Shown here: in pieces, positions 13,833-22,035 of the stretch
Layout of the letters: every line of letters begins with the position of its first letter
Position numbering within the stretch: the stretch's first letter is position 1
Assembly: GCA_934501535.1 (NCBI GenBank)
Contig: CAKSUM010000004.1
Span: 1 to 64,000 of the forward strand
From: an uncultured Clostridia bacterium
Lineage (GTDB): Bacteria > Bacillota > Clostridia > UBA1381
Length of the DNA: 64,000 bases
Direction: 5' to 3'
Position numbers and translations under genes: made by a program
The notes under the pieces: generated by a model
What the model saw: the letters and a program-made list of their open reading frames with translations, nothing else
Told to the model about the DNA's origin: nothing
Database searches by the model: none

Positions 13833-14743
13833 TACTTTCCGTATTTCTCCATAACGCGCTTTGTTACCTCTGCGACGATTTTTTCGATGTCGTCATTGCT
13901 TGCGCCGCTGTCGCCGCTGCGGTCGGTGTATTCGCCGTGTTCTTTGTAGTATTTAATCTGCGAATCGAGCGGGTGGAAGCCGTGATATGCGGCAGAGCTT
14001 TCCGCATGAATTCTTTCGTTAGCCTCGGTCGGGCTCATTTCGCATGTGCCATCCTCGTAGCAGCCGGGGCAAAGCTTTTCCATCGGGTGTCTGCCCGGAA
14101 CGCCGAATGTCTTTCTGAGGTCAATAAGCTTTTTAACTTCGCCGCACGGAATTTCCTTTGCGCCGCCGAGCATTGTCGAGTAGAACAAAAGCTTTGCGTA
14201 AAATTCAGTCGATTCCATTCTGAAGAACGCCGTGTTCAGGTCGCAACCGAAGGAGAGTGCGCCGTGATTTGCGAGCAGGATTGCGTCATAGTCCTGTATG
14301 TACGGCTGAAGTGATTCGGGGATTTCCATGGTGGACGGAGTGCCGTACTGAGCAATCGGAACCGCGCCGAGGAAGATAATAGCCTCGGGCATGATGAGCT
14401 TGTCCAGCGCGATGCCGGCGATGGCAAACGATGTTGCGATAGGCGGATGCGCGTGCACAACTGCGTTTACGTCGGGTCTTTCCTGGTAAACCTTGAGGTG
14501 CATTTTAAACTCTGACGAGGGCTTCCAGTTGTTCGGCTCCTTGAGCTGACCTTTGCCGTCAACCTTGCATATCATTTCGGGCGTCATGTAGCCTTTTGAT
14601 ACTCCCGTCGGTGTTGCGAAATAGGTGTTTTCGTCAACCTTGACCGAGATGTTACCGTCATTTGCGGCAACAAATCCGTCGTTGTAAATTCTTTTGCCGA
14701 TTTCACAAATTTCTTTTCTGATTTCAAAATCTGTTTTATACAT
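13832..14743 (-). CDS. Class II aldolase (fuculose/rhamnulose-1-phosphate type) with C-terminal encapsulation peptide
   Basis: This 303-residue enzyme has the aldolase/adducin fold: GNISVKVDE, zinc ligands in HAHPP and NHGA, and the catalytic glutamate region MPEAI. Its C-terminal extension contains a cysteine-rich segment (KLCPGCYEDGTC) and ends in an amphipathic helix (NDDIEKIVAEVTKRVMEKYGK region) typical of BMC cargo. Such aldolases cleave fuculose- or rhamnulose-1-phosphate to dihydroxyacetone phosphate and lactaldehyde. It is the first gene of the BMC operon, sharing one base with the adenosyltransferase gene. The fucose/rhamnose role comes from known BMC classes and is inferred here. 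Confidence 0.9.
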   Translation of the reverse strand: MYKTDFEIRKEICEIGKRIYNDGFVAANDGNISVKVDENTYFATPTGVSKGYMTPEMICKVDGKGQLKEPNNWKPSSEFKMHLKVYQERPDVNAVVHAHPPIATSFAIAGIALDKLIMPEAIIFLGAVPIAQYGTPSTMEIPESLQPYIQDYDAILLANHGALSFGCDLNTAFFRMESTEFYAKLLFYSTMLGGAKEIPCGEVKKLIDLRKTFGVPGRHPMEKLCPGCYEDGTCEMSPTEANERIHAESSAAYHGFHPLDSQIKYYKEHGEYTDRSGDSGASNDDIEKIVAEVTKRVMEKYGK

Positions 14744-14789
14744 CGTTATTCCTCCGAACTTTTTGTTTTGTTTGGTTTTTCTTTGTTTT

Positions 14790-14818
14790 ATTATATAACG
14801 TTTCAGTATATTTGTAAA
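14790..14818 (-). promoter_or_regulatory. Promoter of the microcompartment operon
   Basis: On the minus strand TTTACA (14818-14813) and TATAAT (14795-14790) are 17 bases apart, about 47 bases before the aldolase start, which has a GGAGG ribosome binding site. Confidence 0.75.
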
Positions 14819-14854
14819 GGATTTTTAGTGTCCCTTTTTTGTTTTTCTGCTAAA

Positions 14855-14873
14855 ATGCATATATTTTATGCAT
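14855..14873. promoter_or_regulatory. Palindromic operator candidate upstream of the BMC promoter
   Basis: ATGCATA and TATGCAT flank TATTT (7-5-7, perfect). The site is centred about 50 bases upstream of the -35 box, a position suited to an activator. It lies in the 135-base gap after comM and is not followed by a U-run. Confidence 0.5.
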
Positions 14874-14878
14874 ATTTT

Positions 14879-16408
14879 TTATTCAAAAAATTTTCTGTCG
14901 AGATTTCTGTACTGAATAGCCTCGGCGATGTGCCTGATTGAGATATCGTTTTCACCGGCGAGGTCGGCGATGGTGCGCGAAACTTTGAGTATGCGCGAAT
15001 GTGCGCGTGCGGAAAGTCCGAGCCGTTCAAAAGCGGCTTTTAACGTTTCGTTTTCGCGCTTGCCGAGGCGGCAGAATTCGTTTATAAGCCCGGCAGGCAG
15101 CTGGGCGTTGGAATATATGCCGTATTTTTTATAGCGTTCTCTTTGGATTTGCCGCGCCTCGTTGACTCTTTTTTTGATTTCGGAGGACGGCTCGGCTTTT
15201 TCAAGGCGGCTGAGGTCATCGTATTCGACATTTGCGACCTCGACCTGAATGTCTATTCTGTCCAGGAGCGGCCCGGAAATGCGCGAGTGATACTGGCTTA
15301 TTTGCCGCGGAGTGCAGGTGCACCTGCGGTGAGGGTCGCCGAGATAACCGCATTTGCAGGGGTTCATGCTGGCTATCAGCATGAGGTTGCATGGGTAGGT
15401 CAGCGTTGCGTTCACGCGTGAAATGGTAACCTTGCCGTCCTCAAGGGGCTGGCGCATCACTTCGAGAGCGTCGCGCTTAAATTCGGGCAGCTCGTCGAGA
15501 AAAAGTACGCCGTTGTGTGCGAGCGACAGCTCACCGGGACGCGGAACGCTGCCTCCGCCGGACAGCCCGATTGACGAAATCGTGTGATGCGGATTGCGGA
15601 ACGGGCGGTGCGTAATGAGCGGCGCGTCGGCAGGGAGCGTGCCGGCAATCGAATGAATTTTCGATACTTCGAGAGCCTCTTCAAAGGAGAGGTCGGGAAG
15701 AATGGACGGCATGCGCTGAGCGAGCATGGTTTTGCCGGTGCCGGGCGAGCCGATTAAAAGAACGTTGTGGTTGCCGGCTGCGGCAACCTCTAAGGCGCGC
15801 TTTGCGCTTTCCTGACCCTTAACGTCGCTGAAATCGAGGAGCGAGTCGGCTTTTTCGCTGAACAGCTCGCCCACATCGACGCGGAAAGGTTCAATCTTTT
15901 TTTCGCCGCGCAGACATAGGCACAGGTTGGCGAGCGTGTCGGCGGGGTAGATGTTCACGCCGTCGATTACGGCAGCCTCTTTTGCGTTTTCGGTCGGCAC
16001 GAAGAAGTTTTTAAACCCTGCTTTGTAGGCGGAAATAACCATGGGCAGAACGCCGGAGACGCGGTTTATGCCGCCGCCGAGGGACAGTTCGCCTATAAAC
16101 ATGGTACTCTCCGGCGGAGGCGGCAGCTGACCGGTTGCGGCAAGCACCGAAACGGCGATTGCGAGGTCATAGCCGGTGCCCTCCTTGCGCATGGACGCCG
16201 GGGCGAGATTTATTATAAGTTTTTTTGCCGGGAACGTGTATCCCGAATTTTTTATGCCGGAGCGGATTCTTTCTTTGGATTCCTTTACGGCGGCGTCGCC
16301 CAGACCTACAATATCCGTTGACGGAAGTCCGGCGGAAACGTCTGCCTCGACGGTTACGGTGAAGCCGTCTATTCCGAGAAGTCCGGCGGAATGTGCTTTG
16401 GACAGCAT
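14879..16408 (-). CDS. comM: YifB/ComM-family Mg-chelatase-like AAA+ ATPase
   Basis: This 509-residue protein has an N-terminal Lon-like domain (EADVSAGLPSTDIVGLGDAAVKESKERI), a central AAA+ module with Walker A GSPGTGKTMLAQRMPSILP and Walker B VLFLDELPEF, and the C-terminal Mg-chelatase domain (LLDRIDIQVEV). ComM is a hexameric helicase that promotes branch migration during natural transformation. comEC and comEA also occur in this window, so a DNA-uptake pathway may be encoded. It is the last gene of a six-gene minus-strand unit and starts 15 bases after the ttcA-like gene. Confidence 0.93.
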   Translation of the reverse strand: MLSKAHSAGLLGIDGFTVTVEADVSAGLPSTDIVGLGDAAVKESKERIRSGIKNSGYTFPAKKLIINLAPASMRKEGTGYDLAIAVSVLAATGQLPPPPESTMFIGELSLGGGINRVSGVLPMVISAYKAGFKNFFVPTENAKEAAVIDGVNIYPADTLANLCLCLRGEKKIEPFRVDVGELFSEKADSLLDFSDVKGQESAKRALEVAAAGNHNVLLIGSPGTGKTMLAQRMPSILPDLSFEEALEVSKIHSIAGTLPADAPLITHRPFRNPHHTISSIGLSGGGSVPRPGELSLAHNGVLFLDELPEFKRDALEVMRQPLEDGKVTISRVNATLTYPCNLMLIASMNPCKCGYLGDPHRRCTCTPRQISQYHSRISGPLLDRIDIQVEVANVEYDDLSRLEKAEPSSEIKKRVNEARQIQRERYKKYGIYSNAQLPAGLINEFCRLGKRENETLKAAFERLGLSARAHSRILKVSRTIADLAGENDISIRHIAEAIQYRNLDRKFFE

Positions 16409-16423
16409 AATTACACCTTCTTT

Positions 16424-17137
16424 TTATCTTTTGTTCCAGCCGTCGATTTTACTGTTTTGTATGGCGGTGAACATTCGTTTTTTAAGTCCGGGATTGACGG
16501 TTTTGTTGAGGTCGGCAAGAATATTTTTGACCTCGGCGCGTTTTGTGCAGCCGTCAGCCGGGCACGCGCTTTTGAGCACGGGAATGTTCAGCCGCGCCGC
16601 CGCGCCGCGGATATCGCCCTCGCGGACGTAAATCAGCGGACGGATTGAATACAGGTCGGTTCGGTCGAGATATGTAACCGGGGAAAAACAGTTAATTCTT
16701 CCCTCGTAGAACAGGCTTAAAAGGAAGGTTTCCAGTACGTCATCGTTGTGATGACCGAGTGCGACGCGCTTGCAGCCCTGCTCGATTGCAAGGTCGTTGA
16801 GCGCACCGCGGCGCAGCTTTGCGCAGAGAGAGCACGGATTTTCCTCCTTGCGGTAGTCAAACACAACCTCCGCGATGTTGGTCGGCTTTACGATGTATTC
16901 GACGCCGAGCGCGTCGCAATATTTTTGAATGTCGGAATAGTCCTGCTTGTAGCCCATGTCGAGCGTAAGCCCCATGACGGTGAATTTTTTCGGATAATAC
17001 CGCGACAGGTTCGCGAGTGCGCCGAGCAGCACAAGACTGTCCTTTCCGCCGGAAACGCCGACGCCTATTTTGTCGCCGTCATGAATCATGTCATAATCCT
17101 CAACGGCCTTTCTTACTCTGCTTACAATGCCTTTCAT
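16424..17137 (-). CDS. TtcA-like tRNA thiolation PP-loop ATPase
   Basis: This 237-residue protein belongs to the PP-loop family that adenylates a tRNA base before sulfur transfer. The SGGKDS P-loop appears near residue 31, a CSLC pair follows at about residue 102, and a further cysteine pair lies in CPADGC, a pattern close to TtcA, which thiolates C32 with the help of a [4Fe-4S] cluster. GHHNDD fits the conserved GHxxDD motif. It abuts pgsA with no intergenic base. The close relation to TtcA is clear, but the modified tRNA position is inferred. Confidence 0.85.
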   Translation of the reverse strand: MKGIVSRVRKAVEDYDMIHDGDKIGVGVSGGKDSLVLLGALANLSRYYPKKFTVMGLTLDMGYKQDYSDIQKYCDALGVEYIVKPTNIAEVVFDYRKEENPCSLCAKLRRGALNDLAIEQGCKRVALGHHNDDVLETFLLSLFYEGRINCFSPVTYLDRTDLYSIRPLIYVREGDIRGAAARLNIPVLKSACPADGCTKRAEVKNILADLNKTVNPGLKKRMFTAIQNSKIDGWNKR

Positions 17138-17692
17138 TTATTTCGCTTCCTTAAATAATGCAATATTTTTAATAACGTAGTCGGCACCCGAAACCACGGT
17201 AACCGCGGCGGACAGCCAAACGAGAATATGAGTGATAAGCTCTGCGGTTTCTTTCGGGAAAACGGGCAGCAGCATGATTATAGCCGCGATAATTGCGACC
17301 ATCTGAAAAACGGTTTTCATTTTACCCCAGATTGAGGCGGCGATTACGGTGCCCTCACCGGCGGCGACGAGTCGTATGCCGGCGACGATAAATTCGCGCG
17401 TAAGAATGAGCATTACCGCCCATGCGGACGCGCGGCCGAAGCTCATCAGACCGAGAAAAGCGGCGGTTGTGAGCATTTTGTCGGCAAGGGGGTCCATGAA
17501 TTTGCCGAAGTTGGTTATCATGTTGTAATGCCGCGCGATGTAGCCGTCAAGCGTGTCGGTGAGCGACGCGGCGGCGAAAAGCACAAGCGCGGTTATGATG
17601 TATGCCGGTTTCGTGGGGTCAAGCATGAGAAAAAACATGAAAAACGGCACGATTATTATTCGTAATAAGGTTAATTTGTTTGCAGTGTTCAT
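17138..17692 (-). CDS. pgsA: CDP-diacylglycerol-glycerol-3-phosphate 3-phosphatidyltransferase
   Basis: This 184-residue integral membrane enzyme makes phosphatidylglycerol phosphate. The CDP-alcohol phosphotransferase motif is visible as DTLDGYIAR...G...D...D within residues about 43-72. Several hydrophobic helices follow (AVMLILTREFIVAGIRL, FQMVAIIAAIIMLLP). It sits four bases after rimO, a gene order common in Clostridia (rimO-pgsA). Confidence 0.94.
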   Translation of the reverse strand: MNTANKLTLLRIIIVPFFMFFLMLDPTKPAYIITALVLFAAASLTDTLDGYIARHYNMITNFGKFMDPLADKMLTTAAFLGLMSFGRASAWAVMLILTREFIVAGIRLVAAGEGTVIAASIWGKMKTVFQMVAIIAAIIMLLPVFPKETAELITHILVWLSAAVTVVSGADYVIKNIALFKEAK

Positions 17693-17696
17693 AATT

Positions 17697-19028
17697 TTAT
17701 CCTTTCCGGACGGTCTGTCCCGTCAAATCGTATTCATCGGCGTCGAGAATTTCCACGGTGACGAAAGAGCCGATGCCGACCTCGTCCTCCGCGGCAAAAT
17801 ACACCTTGCCGTCGACGTCGATGCTGTCGGCGCGGCTTCTGCCGAAGTACATAAAGTTGTCCTCGTCATAGCCCTCGCATAAAACCTCGAGCCGTGAGCC
17901 GATTTTGGATTTGTTGCGCTCGAGGGAGATTGCCTGCTGCAGCGACATCAGTCTGTCGCGCCGCTCCTCCTTCACGCCGTCCTCAATCTGACCGTCAAAG
18001 TCGGCGGCGGGGGTGCCCTCCTCGCGTGAGTAGGCGAAAACGCCGACGCGGTCGAGCTTTGCCGTTTTGACAAAATCGTAAAGCTCGCAAAATTGCTCCT
18101 CGGTTTCGCCGGGAAATCCGGTTATAAGCGATGTTCTTATGGAAACATCGGGCATTTTTTCTCGGATAAGCGCAATTTTTTCTTCAATTTCCGCACGGTT
18201 TGTGCGCCGCGCCATTCTGCGCAGAATATCATTGTTTATGTGCTGAATGGGCATGTCGATGTAGCGGCAGATTTTCGGTTCGCGCGCCATGACGTCGATT
18301 AACCCGGGCGTTATCGCCTCGGCGTAGAAATAGTGCACGCGAATCCAGTGAATACCGTCGATTTTGCATAGCCGCGAAAGCAGCTTGTCAAGCGAATATT
18401 CGCCGTAAATATCCTTGCCGTAGCGTGTGGTGTCCTGCGCAATCAAAATCAGCTCTTTTACGCCGTTTGCGGCAAGCCTGCGCGCCTCCGATTCGATGTC
18501 CTCGATTTTTCTGCTGCGGAAATGTCCGCGAATCATGGGGATAGCGCAGTAGGTGCAGTTGTTGTCGCAGCCGTCGGCGATTTTCAGGTACGCCGTGTAG
18601 GAGGGGGTGGTGAGTATGCGCGGAAGATTTTCCGGAATTTCGCAGTTCTGATGTCCCCAAAGGCAAATCTGCGCGCCGCTTTGTGCTTCGTTTATGACCT
18701 CGGCGATTTTGTCGAAGTCGCCGGCGCCGACAATCGCGTCCACCTCGGGGAGTTCTTTTTTAATGTCGCTGTGATAGCGCTCGGCGAGGCAGCCTGTCGC
18801 GATAAGCAGACGGCACGCGCCGCTTTTTTTGTACTGCGCCATTTCCAAAATAGCGTCAATCGATTCCTGCTTTGCCGGGTCGATGAAGCCGCAGGTGTTG
18901 ACGATAATTACCTCCGCCTCCTCGGGATTGTTCACGGGAACGTGCCCCTTTTCGGCAAGTATGCCGAGCATTATTTCCGAATCGGTCTGATTTTTCGGGC
19001 AGCCCAGCGAAACCATTCCTATTTTCAT
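17697..19028 (-). CDS. rimO: Ribosomal protein S12 methylthiotransferase
   Basis: This 443-residue radical-SAM enzyme adds a methylthio group to an aspartate of ribosomal protein S12. It has the N-terminal UPF0004 domain with three cluster cysteines (SLGCPKN, NTCGF, TGCLAERY), the radical-SAM motif C-x3-C-x2-C in GCDNNCTYCAIP, and a C-terminal TRAM domain. Length and motifs are normal for RimO rather than MiaB. Confidence 0.95.
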   Translation of the reverse strand: MKIGMVSLGCPKNQTDSEIMLGILAEKGHVPVNNPEEAEVIIVNTCGFIDPAKQESIDAILEMAQYKKSGACRLLIATGCLAERYHSDIKKELPEVDAIVGAGDFDKIAEVINEAQSGAQICLWGHQNCEIPENLPRILTTPSYTAYLKIADGCDNNCTYCAIPMIRGHFRSRKIEDIESEARRLAANGVKELILIAQDTTRYGKDIYGEYSLDKLLSRLCKIDGIHWIRVHYFYAEAITPGLIDVMAREPKICRYIDMPIQHINNDILRRMARRTNRAEIEEKIALIREKMPDVSIRTSLITGFPGETEEQFCELYDFVKTAKLDRVGVFAYSREEGTPAADFDGQIEDGVKEERRDRLMSLQQAISLERNKSKIGSRLEVLCEGYDEDNFMYFGRSRADSIDVDGKVYFAAEDEVGIGSFVTVEILDADEYDLTGQTVRKG

Positions 19029-19051
19029 ATTAAATACGGTCCTTTCTTGGT

Positions 19052-19522
19052 CTATTCCTCTGCGGTGACAGCGTCGACGCAGTGTTTTATGTCGCCGAAG
19101 TCATAGCCGCGGTACATGAAGTAGCGGTATGCTCTGTCGATGTTTTTCTTTTCAAAATTGCCGCCGAGCTTTTTCCGTACGAGCGGCATAAGTGCGTCCT
19201 CCGACTCGTCCGAAAGCTCCGCAAGCGCGGATTGCAAATCATCGCCGTCAATGCCGCGGCTTTTCAGCTCCTGCGCAATTCTGCGTTTGCCGAGCTTTTT
19301 CACGTTTTGAAAGTCGCGCGCAAGCCGTTTTGCGTATTCGCCGTCATTTAAAAATCCGTATTCCTTCAAAAATGCGGTTATGGGCGGTAAATCCTCTTTT
19401 TTTGCGCCGGCGCGGATAAGCTTTTCGCACAGCTCCTTTTCGGAGTGCGCGCGAAATTCCAGAAGCCGCAGCGCTTTTTCCTTGGCGGCACGCGCGTCAA
19501 GTTCTTTTTTCTCTCTAATCAT
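19052..19522 (-). CDS. recX: RecX regulatory protein
   Basis: This 156-residue, highly charged helical protein fits RecX, which limits RecA filament growth. Features are ALRLLEFRAHSEKELCEKLIRAGA near the N terminus, FLNDGEYAKRLARDF in the middle, and the closing YRYFMYRGYDFGDIKHCV. It overlaps the preceding HD gene by four bases (ATGA), so translation is probably coupled. No recA gene lies in the window. Confidence 0.9.
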   Translation of the reverse strand: MIREKKELDARAAKEKALRLLEFRAHSEKELCEKLIRAGAKKEDLPPITAFLKEYGFLNDGEYAKRLARDFQNVKKLGKRRIAQELKSRGIDGDDLQSALAELSDESEDALMPLVRKKLGGNFEKKNIDRAYRYFMYRGYDFGDIKHCVDAVTAEE

Positions 19523-20706
19523 ATTCTGAAATAATCAAACAGCTGTCCGAAGTCCACCGAACCGATTACGCGGTTTTCGTACTGTGCGAACAGGTTGTGA
19601 TATCCCTCCTGAATCTGTTCCGAGCTGATGCCGTATTTTACCGACAGATACGCCTCGAGGTATGCCGATAAATGGTCGCAGCCGCGGATTAGTTCGCCGT
19701 CAATGGGCGTAAATTTGTCCTCGTTGTATTTTTCGTTAATCTCGTCCGAGCCGGTTTTTAAAAGCTCGCCGCCGAGCATGATTTTCGACGCAAATTCGTC
19801 CTGGGTGAAAAATTCCAGTTCGCGCCAGATTTCGTCGGTCACGAGCGGACGGATAACCTTGCGCATCTGCTGGTCCTCGATGTCCTTGATGATGTAGTCA
19901 AGCCCTTTTACCGACGATTTCACGGGCGATACGATGTCACGCGTGAGGACTTCGGGAATGTCATGGAAGAGACCGCCGAAGAAGTTGTTTATAAGCCGCG
20001 CGTCGCATGCGCCGCACTCAAGCGAAACGAAGTATGACATAATTGCGACAATCAGCATGTGTCCCATAACCGAGGTGTTGGGGGTTCTGACCGCGCGCGA
20101 CCAGCGTTGCTGATAGCGCAGTTTGCCTATGAGCGACAGAAATTCTTTCAGCTGCGGGTCGGTCGAAAAGCGCGAGTAGCCGTCGAAGGTGTTGCATCGC
20201 GCGAGTCCGTTTTCCACCTCGCGCCGCACCGTTTCGATGTCATATGTGGTGCGGTTTTGGGGGTAGATTACCTCAAATTCCCAGGAGGTCGCGTAGTAAT
20301 GCGCCGCGCGCAGAATTTTCTTTTCCTTTTCCGCGTATTTTTCGTCGGTGAAGTAGCGGCACAGCTTGTCATAAAATCCGCCGTTTAAGCTCTCGACCTT
20401 GCCCTTTAACTCTTGCAGAACCCATTCGTTAATCTGCGTCCCCTTTTCTTTCATGAGCAGATGATAAATGGGCGGCTTTATGTCGGTCAGGACTATTCTG
20501 TGCAGAAACTCGAAAATTCCGCCCTCCAAAAGTTTTAAGCGATCGTAATTTCCCTCGCCCTCGCATTTGCCGAGAATGTACGCGTACACCATTTTGTGCG
20601 CCTGCTTGTCAAGCTCGGAAAATCCGTTCCATGGGCGTATGTGGTCATTCCAGCGCTGAATGGACGCCGAAACGTGTATCAGTGAAATTAATGATTTGCG
20701 TATCAT
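19519..20706 (-). CDS. HD-domain phosphohydrolase-like protein
   Basis: This 395-residue cytosolic protein has an HD-type metal site: a histidine in NTSVMGHMLIV (about residue 233) followed by FGGLFHDIPEVLTRDIVSP near residue 260, as in YfbR-like nucleotidase-type HD proteins. The N-terminal half (RKSLISLIHVSASIQRWNDHIRP) is not part of that domain. The start at 20706 has GGGAGGAG upstream. A longer frame starting at 20781 lacks such a site. It is the first gene of the HD-recX-rimO-pgsA-ttcA-comM unit. The substrate is unknown, with nucleotides or phosphorylated metabolites likely for the family. Confidence 0.8.
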   Translation of the reverse strand: MIRKSLISLIHVSASIQRWNDHIRPWNGFSELDKQAHKMVYAYILGKCEGEGNYDRLKLLEGGIFEFLHRIVLTDIKPPIYHLLMKEKGTQINEWVLQELKGKVESLNGGFYDKLCRYFTDEKYAEKEKKILRAAHYYATSWEFEVIYPQNRTTYDIETVRREVENGLARCNTFDGYSRFSTDPQLKEFLSLIGKLRYQQRWSRAVRTPNTSVMGHMLIVAIMSYFVSLECGACDARLINNFFGGLFHDIPEVLTRDIVSPVKSSVKGLDYIIKDIEDQQMRKVIRPLVTDEIWRELEFFTQDEFASKIMLGGELLKTGSDEINEKYNEDKFTPIDGELIRGCDHLSAYLEAYLSVKYGISSEQIQEGYHNLFAQYENRVIGSVDFGQLFDYFRI

Positions 20707-20880
20707 GTTACTCCTCCCGTGCACCGCCGTAATCGGCAAAATGCCTATAATTACACTAATTATACCACAAACCGGGGTCAAAGGTCAATAGCTGTGCGAA
20801 AAATCCGCGGTGCGCAAAGGCTGTGGCGAAATCCGCGTTGTGAAAAATACCCAAAAACATAGTGATTTGATATGCATTAT

Positions 20881-20988
20881 AGTGTTAATAGTCCAATACT
20901 TTGCGCCGCAGACGGCAAATGAGTATTAAAACACTTGACAAAGGCGCCGAAAAATAGTATATTAGATATAATAACTTCATTATTATAT
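20881..20988 (+). promoter_or_regulatory. metNI promoter flanked by two large inverted repeats
   Basis: TTGACA (20935-20940) and TATATT (20958-20963) are 17 bases apart. Upstream, AGTGTT (20881) pairs with AACACT (20930) around AATACT-TTGC/GCAA-AGTATT, ending at the -35 box. Downstream, ATATAATAA (20966) and TTATTATAT (20980) form a perfect 9-5-9 repeat over the start site. No SAM riboswitch is seen. The rest of the 315-base gap 20707-21021 holds no gene. Confidence 0.6.
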
Positions 20989-21021
20989 ATGCAAAAGAAT
21001 GTATGGCGGAGAGTGTTGTAA

Positions 21022-22035
21022 ATGATAGAAATAAAACATCTTTATAAAACCTTTCAGACAGCGGACGGAGCGGTCGAGGCGCTGAAGGACATCAATCTGA
21101 CGATAAACGACGGCGATATTTACGGAATTATCGGCATGAGCGGAGCGGGAAAGAGCACGCTTGTGCGGTGTATAAACATGCTTGAGCGCCCGACGGACGG
21201 CAGTGTGGAGATTGACGGAACGGATATAGGAAAGCTTTCCGACGCGGCGCTGCGCGATGTGCGGCGGAACGTGACGATGATTTTCCAGGGGTTCAACCTG
21301 CTGATGCAGAGGACGTGCCTTAAGAATATTTGTTTTCCGCTGGAGCTTGCCGGGGTGAAAAAGGACGAGGCGAAAAAGCGTGCGCTTGAGCTGTTGGAAA
21401 CGGTTGGGCTTCCGGATAAGGCGAACGCGTATCCGGCGCAGCTTTCGGGCGGACAGCAGCAGAGGATAGCGATAGCGCGTGCGCTTGCGACCAATCCGAA
21501 AGTGCTTTTGTGCGATGAGGCGACGAGTGCGCTTGACCCGAAAACAACGCATTCGATACTGGAGCTGATACGCGACATTAATGAAAAGCTCGGCATCACG
21601 GTAATAATAATCACGCATCAAATGAGCGTGGTTGAGGCTGTGTGCAACAGAGTGGCGATATTGGATAACGGCTCGGTAGCCGAGGAGGGCGAAGTCGGGG
21701 TTATTTTCTCGAACCCCAGGTCAAACGCGGCGAAGCGGCTTGTGTTCCCGGACGGAGTGAGCAGCCTGTCGGCGGCGAAACCGGAGGAGCAGAGCGTGAG
21801 AGTTGTGTTTAACGGCGCGAGTGCGGCGGGCAGACCGCTGATTTCGCAGATGGCGATTGATGTGGGCGTAGCGGTGAATATTCTTGCCGCGTCAACGCGG
21901 ACGATAAGCGGCAAAGTTTACGGCAGCATGCTGCTGGGGGTTGCCGGAGGAAGAGAAAGCGTGGAAAAAGCGGTTGAATATCTGCGCAGCGTGGAGGACG
22001 TAATTGCTGAGGAGGTGACGGAAAATGTTCAGTAA
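21022..22035 (+). CDS. metN: Methionine-type ABC importer ATPase with NIL domain
   Basis: This 337-residue ATPase has Walker A GMSGAGKST, signature LSGGQQQRIAIARAL and Walker B VLLCDEATSALDP, followed by a C-terminal NIL domain (about residues 260-337) that senses methionine and causes trans-inhibition in MetN proteins. It overlaps the permease gene by 11 bases. The ribosome binding site is GGAGAG. A metQ binding-protein gene, usual in such operons, is not adjacent. Confidence 0.92.
   Translation: MIEIKHLYKTFQTADGAVEALKDINLTINDGDIYGIIGMSGAGKSTLVRCINMLERPTDGSVEIDGTDIGKLSDAALRDVRRNVTMIFQGFNLLMQRTCLKNICFPLELAGVKKDEAKKRALELLETVGLPDKANAYPAQLSGGQQQRIAIARALATNPKVLLCDEATSALDPKTTHSILELIRDINEKLGITVIIITHQMSVVEAVCNRVAILDNGSVAEEGEVGVIFSNPRSNAAKRLVFPDGVSSLSAAKPEEQSVRVVFNGASAAGRPLISQMAIDVGVAVNILAASTRTISGKVYGSMLLGVAGGRESVEKAVEYLRSVEDVIAEEVTENVQ

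Noticed and set aside
20881..21021. SAM riboswitch or T-box upstream of metNI
   Set aside because: No conserved SAM-binding core or T-box sequence is present. The stems lie at the promoter itself rather than in a long leader.
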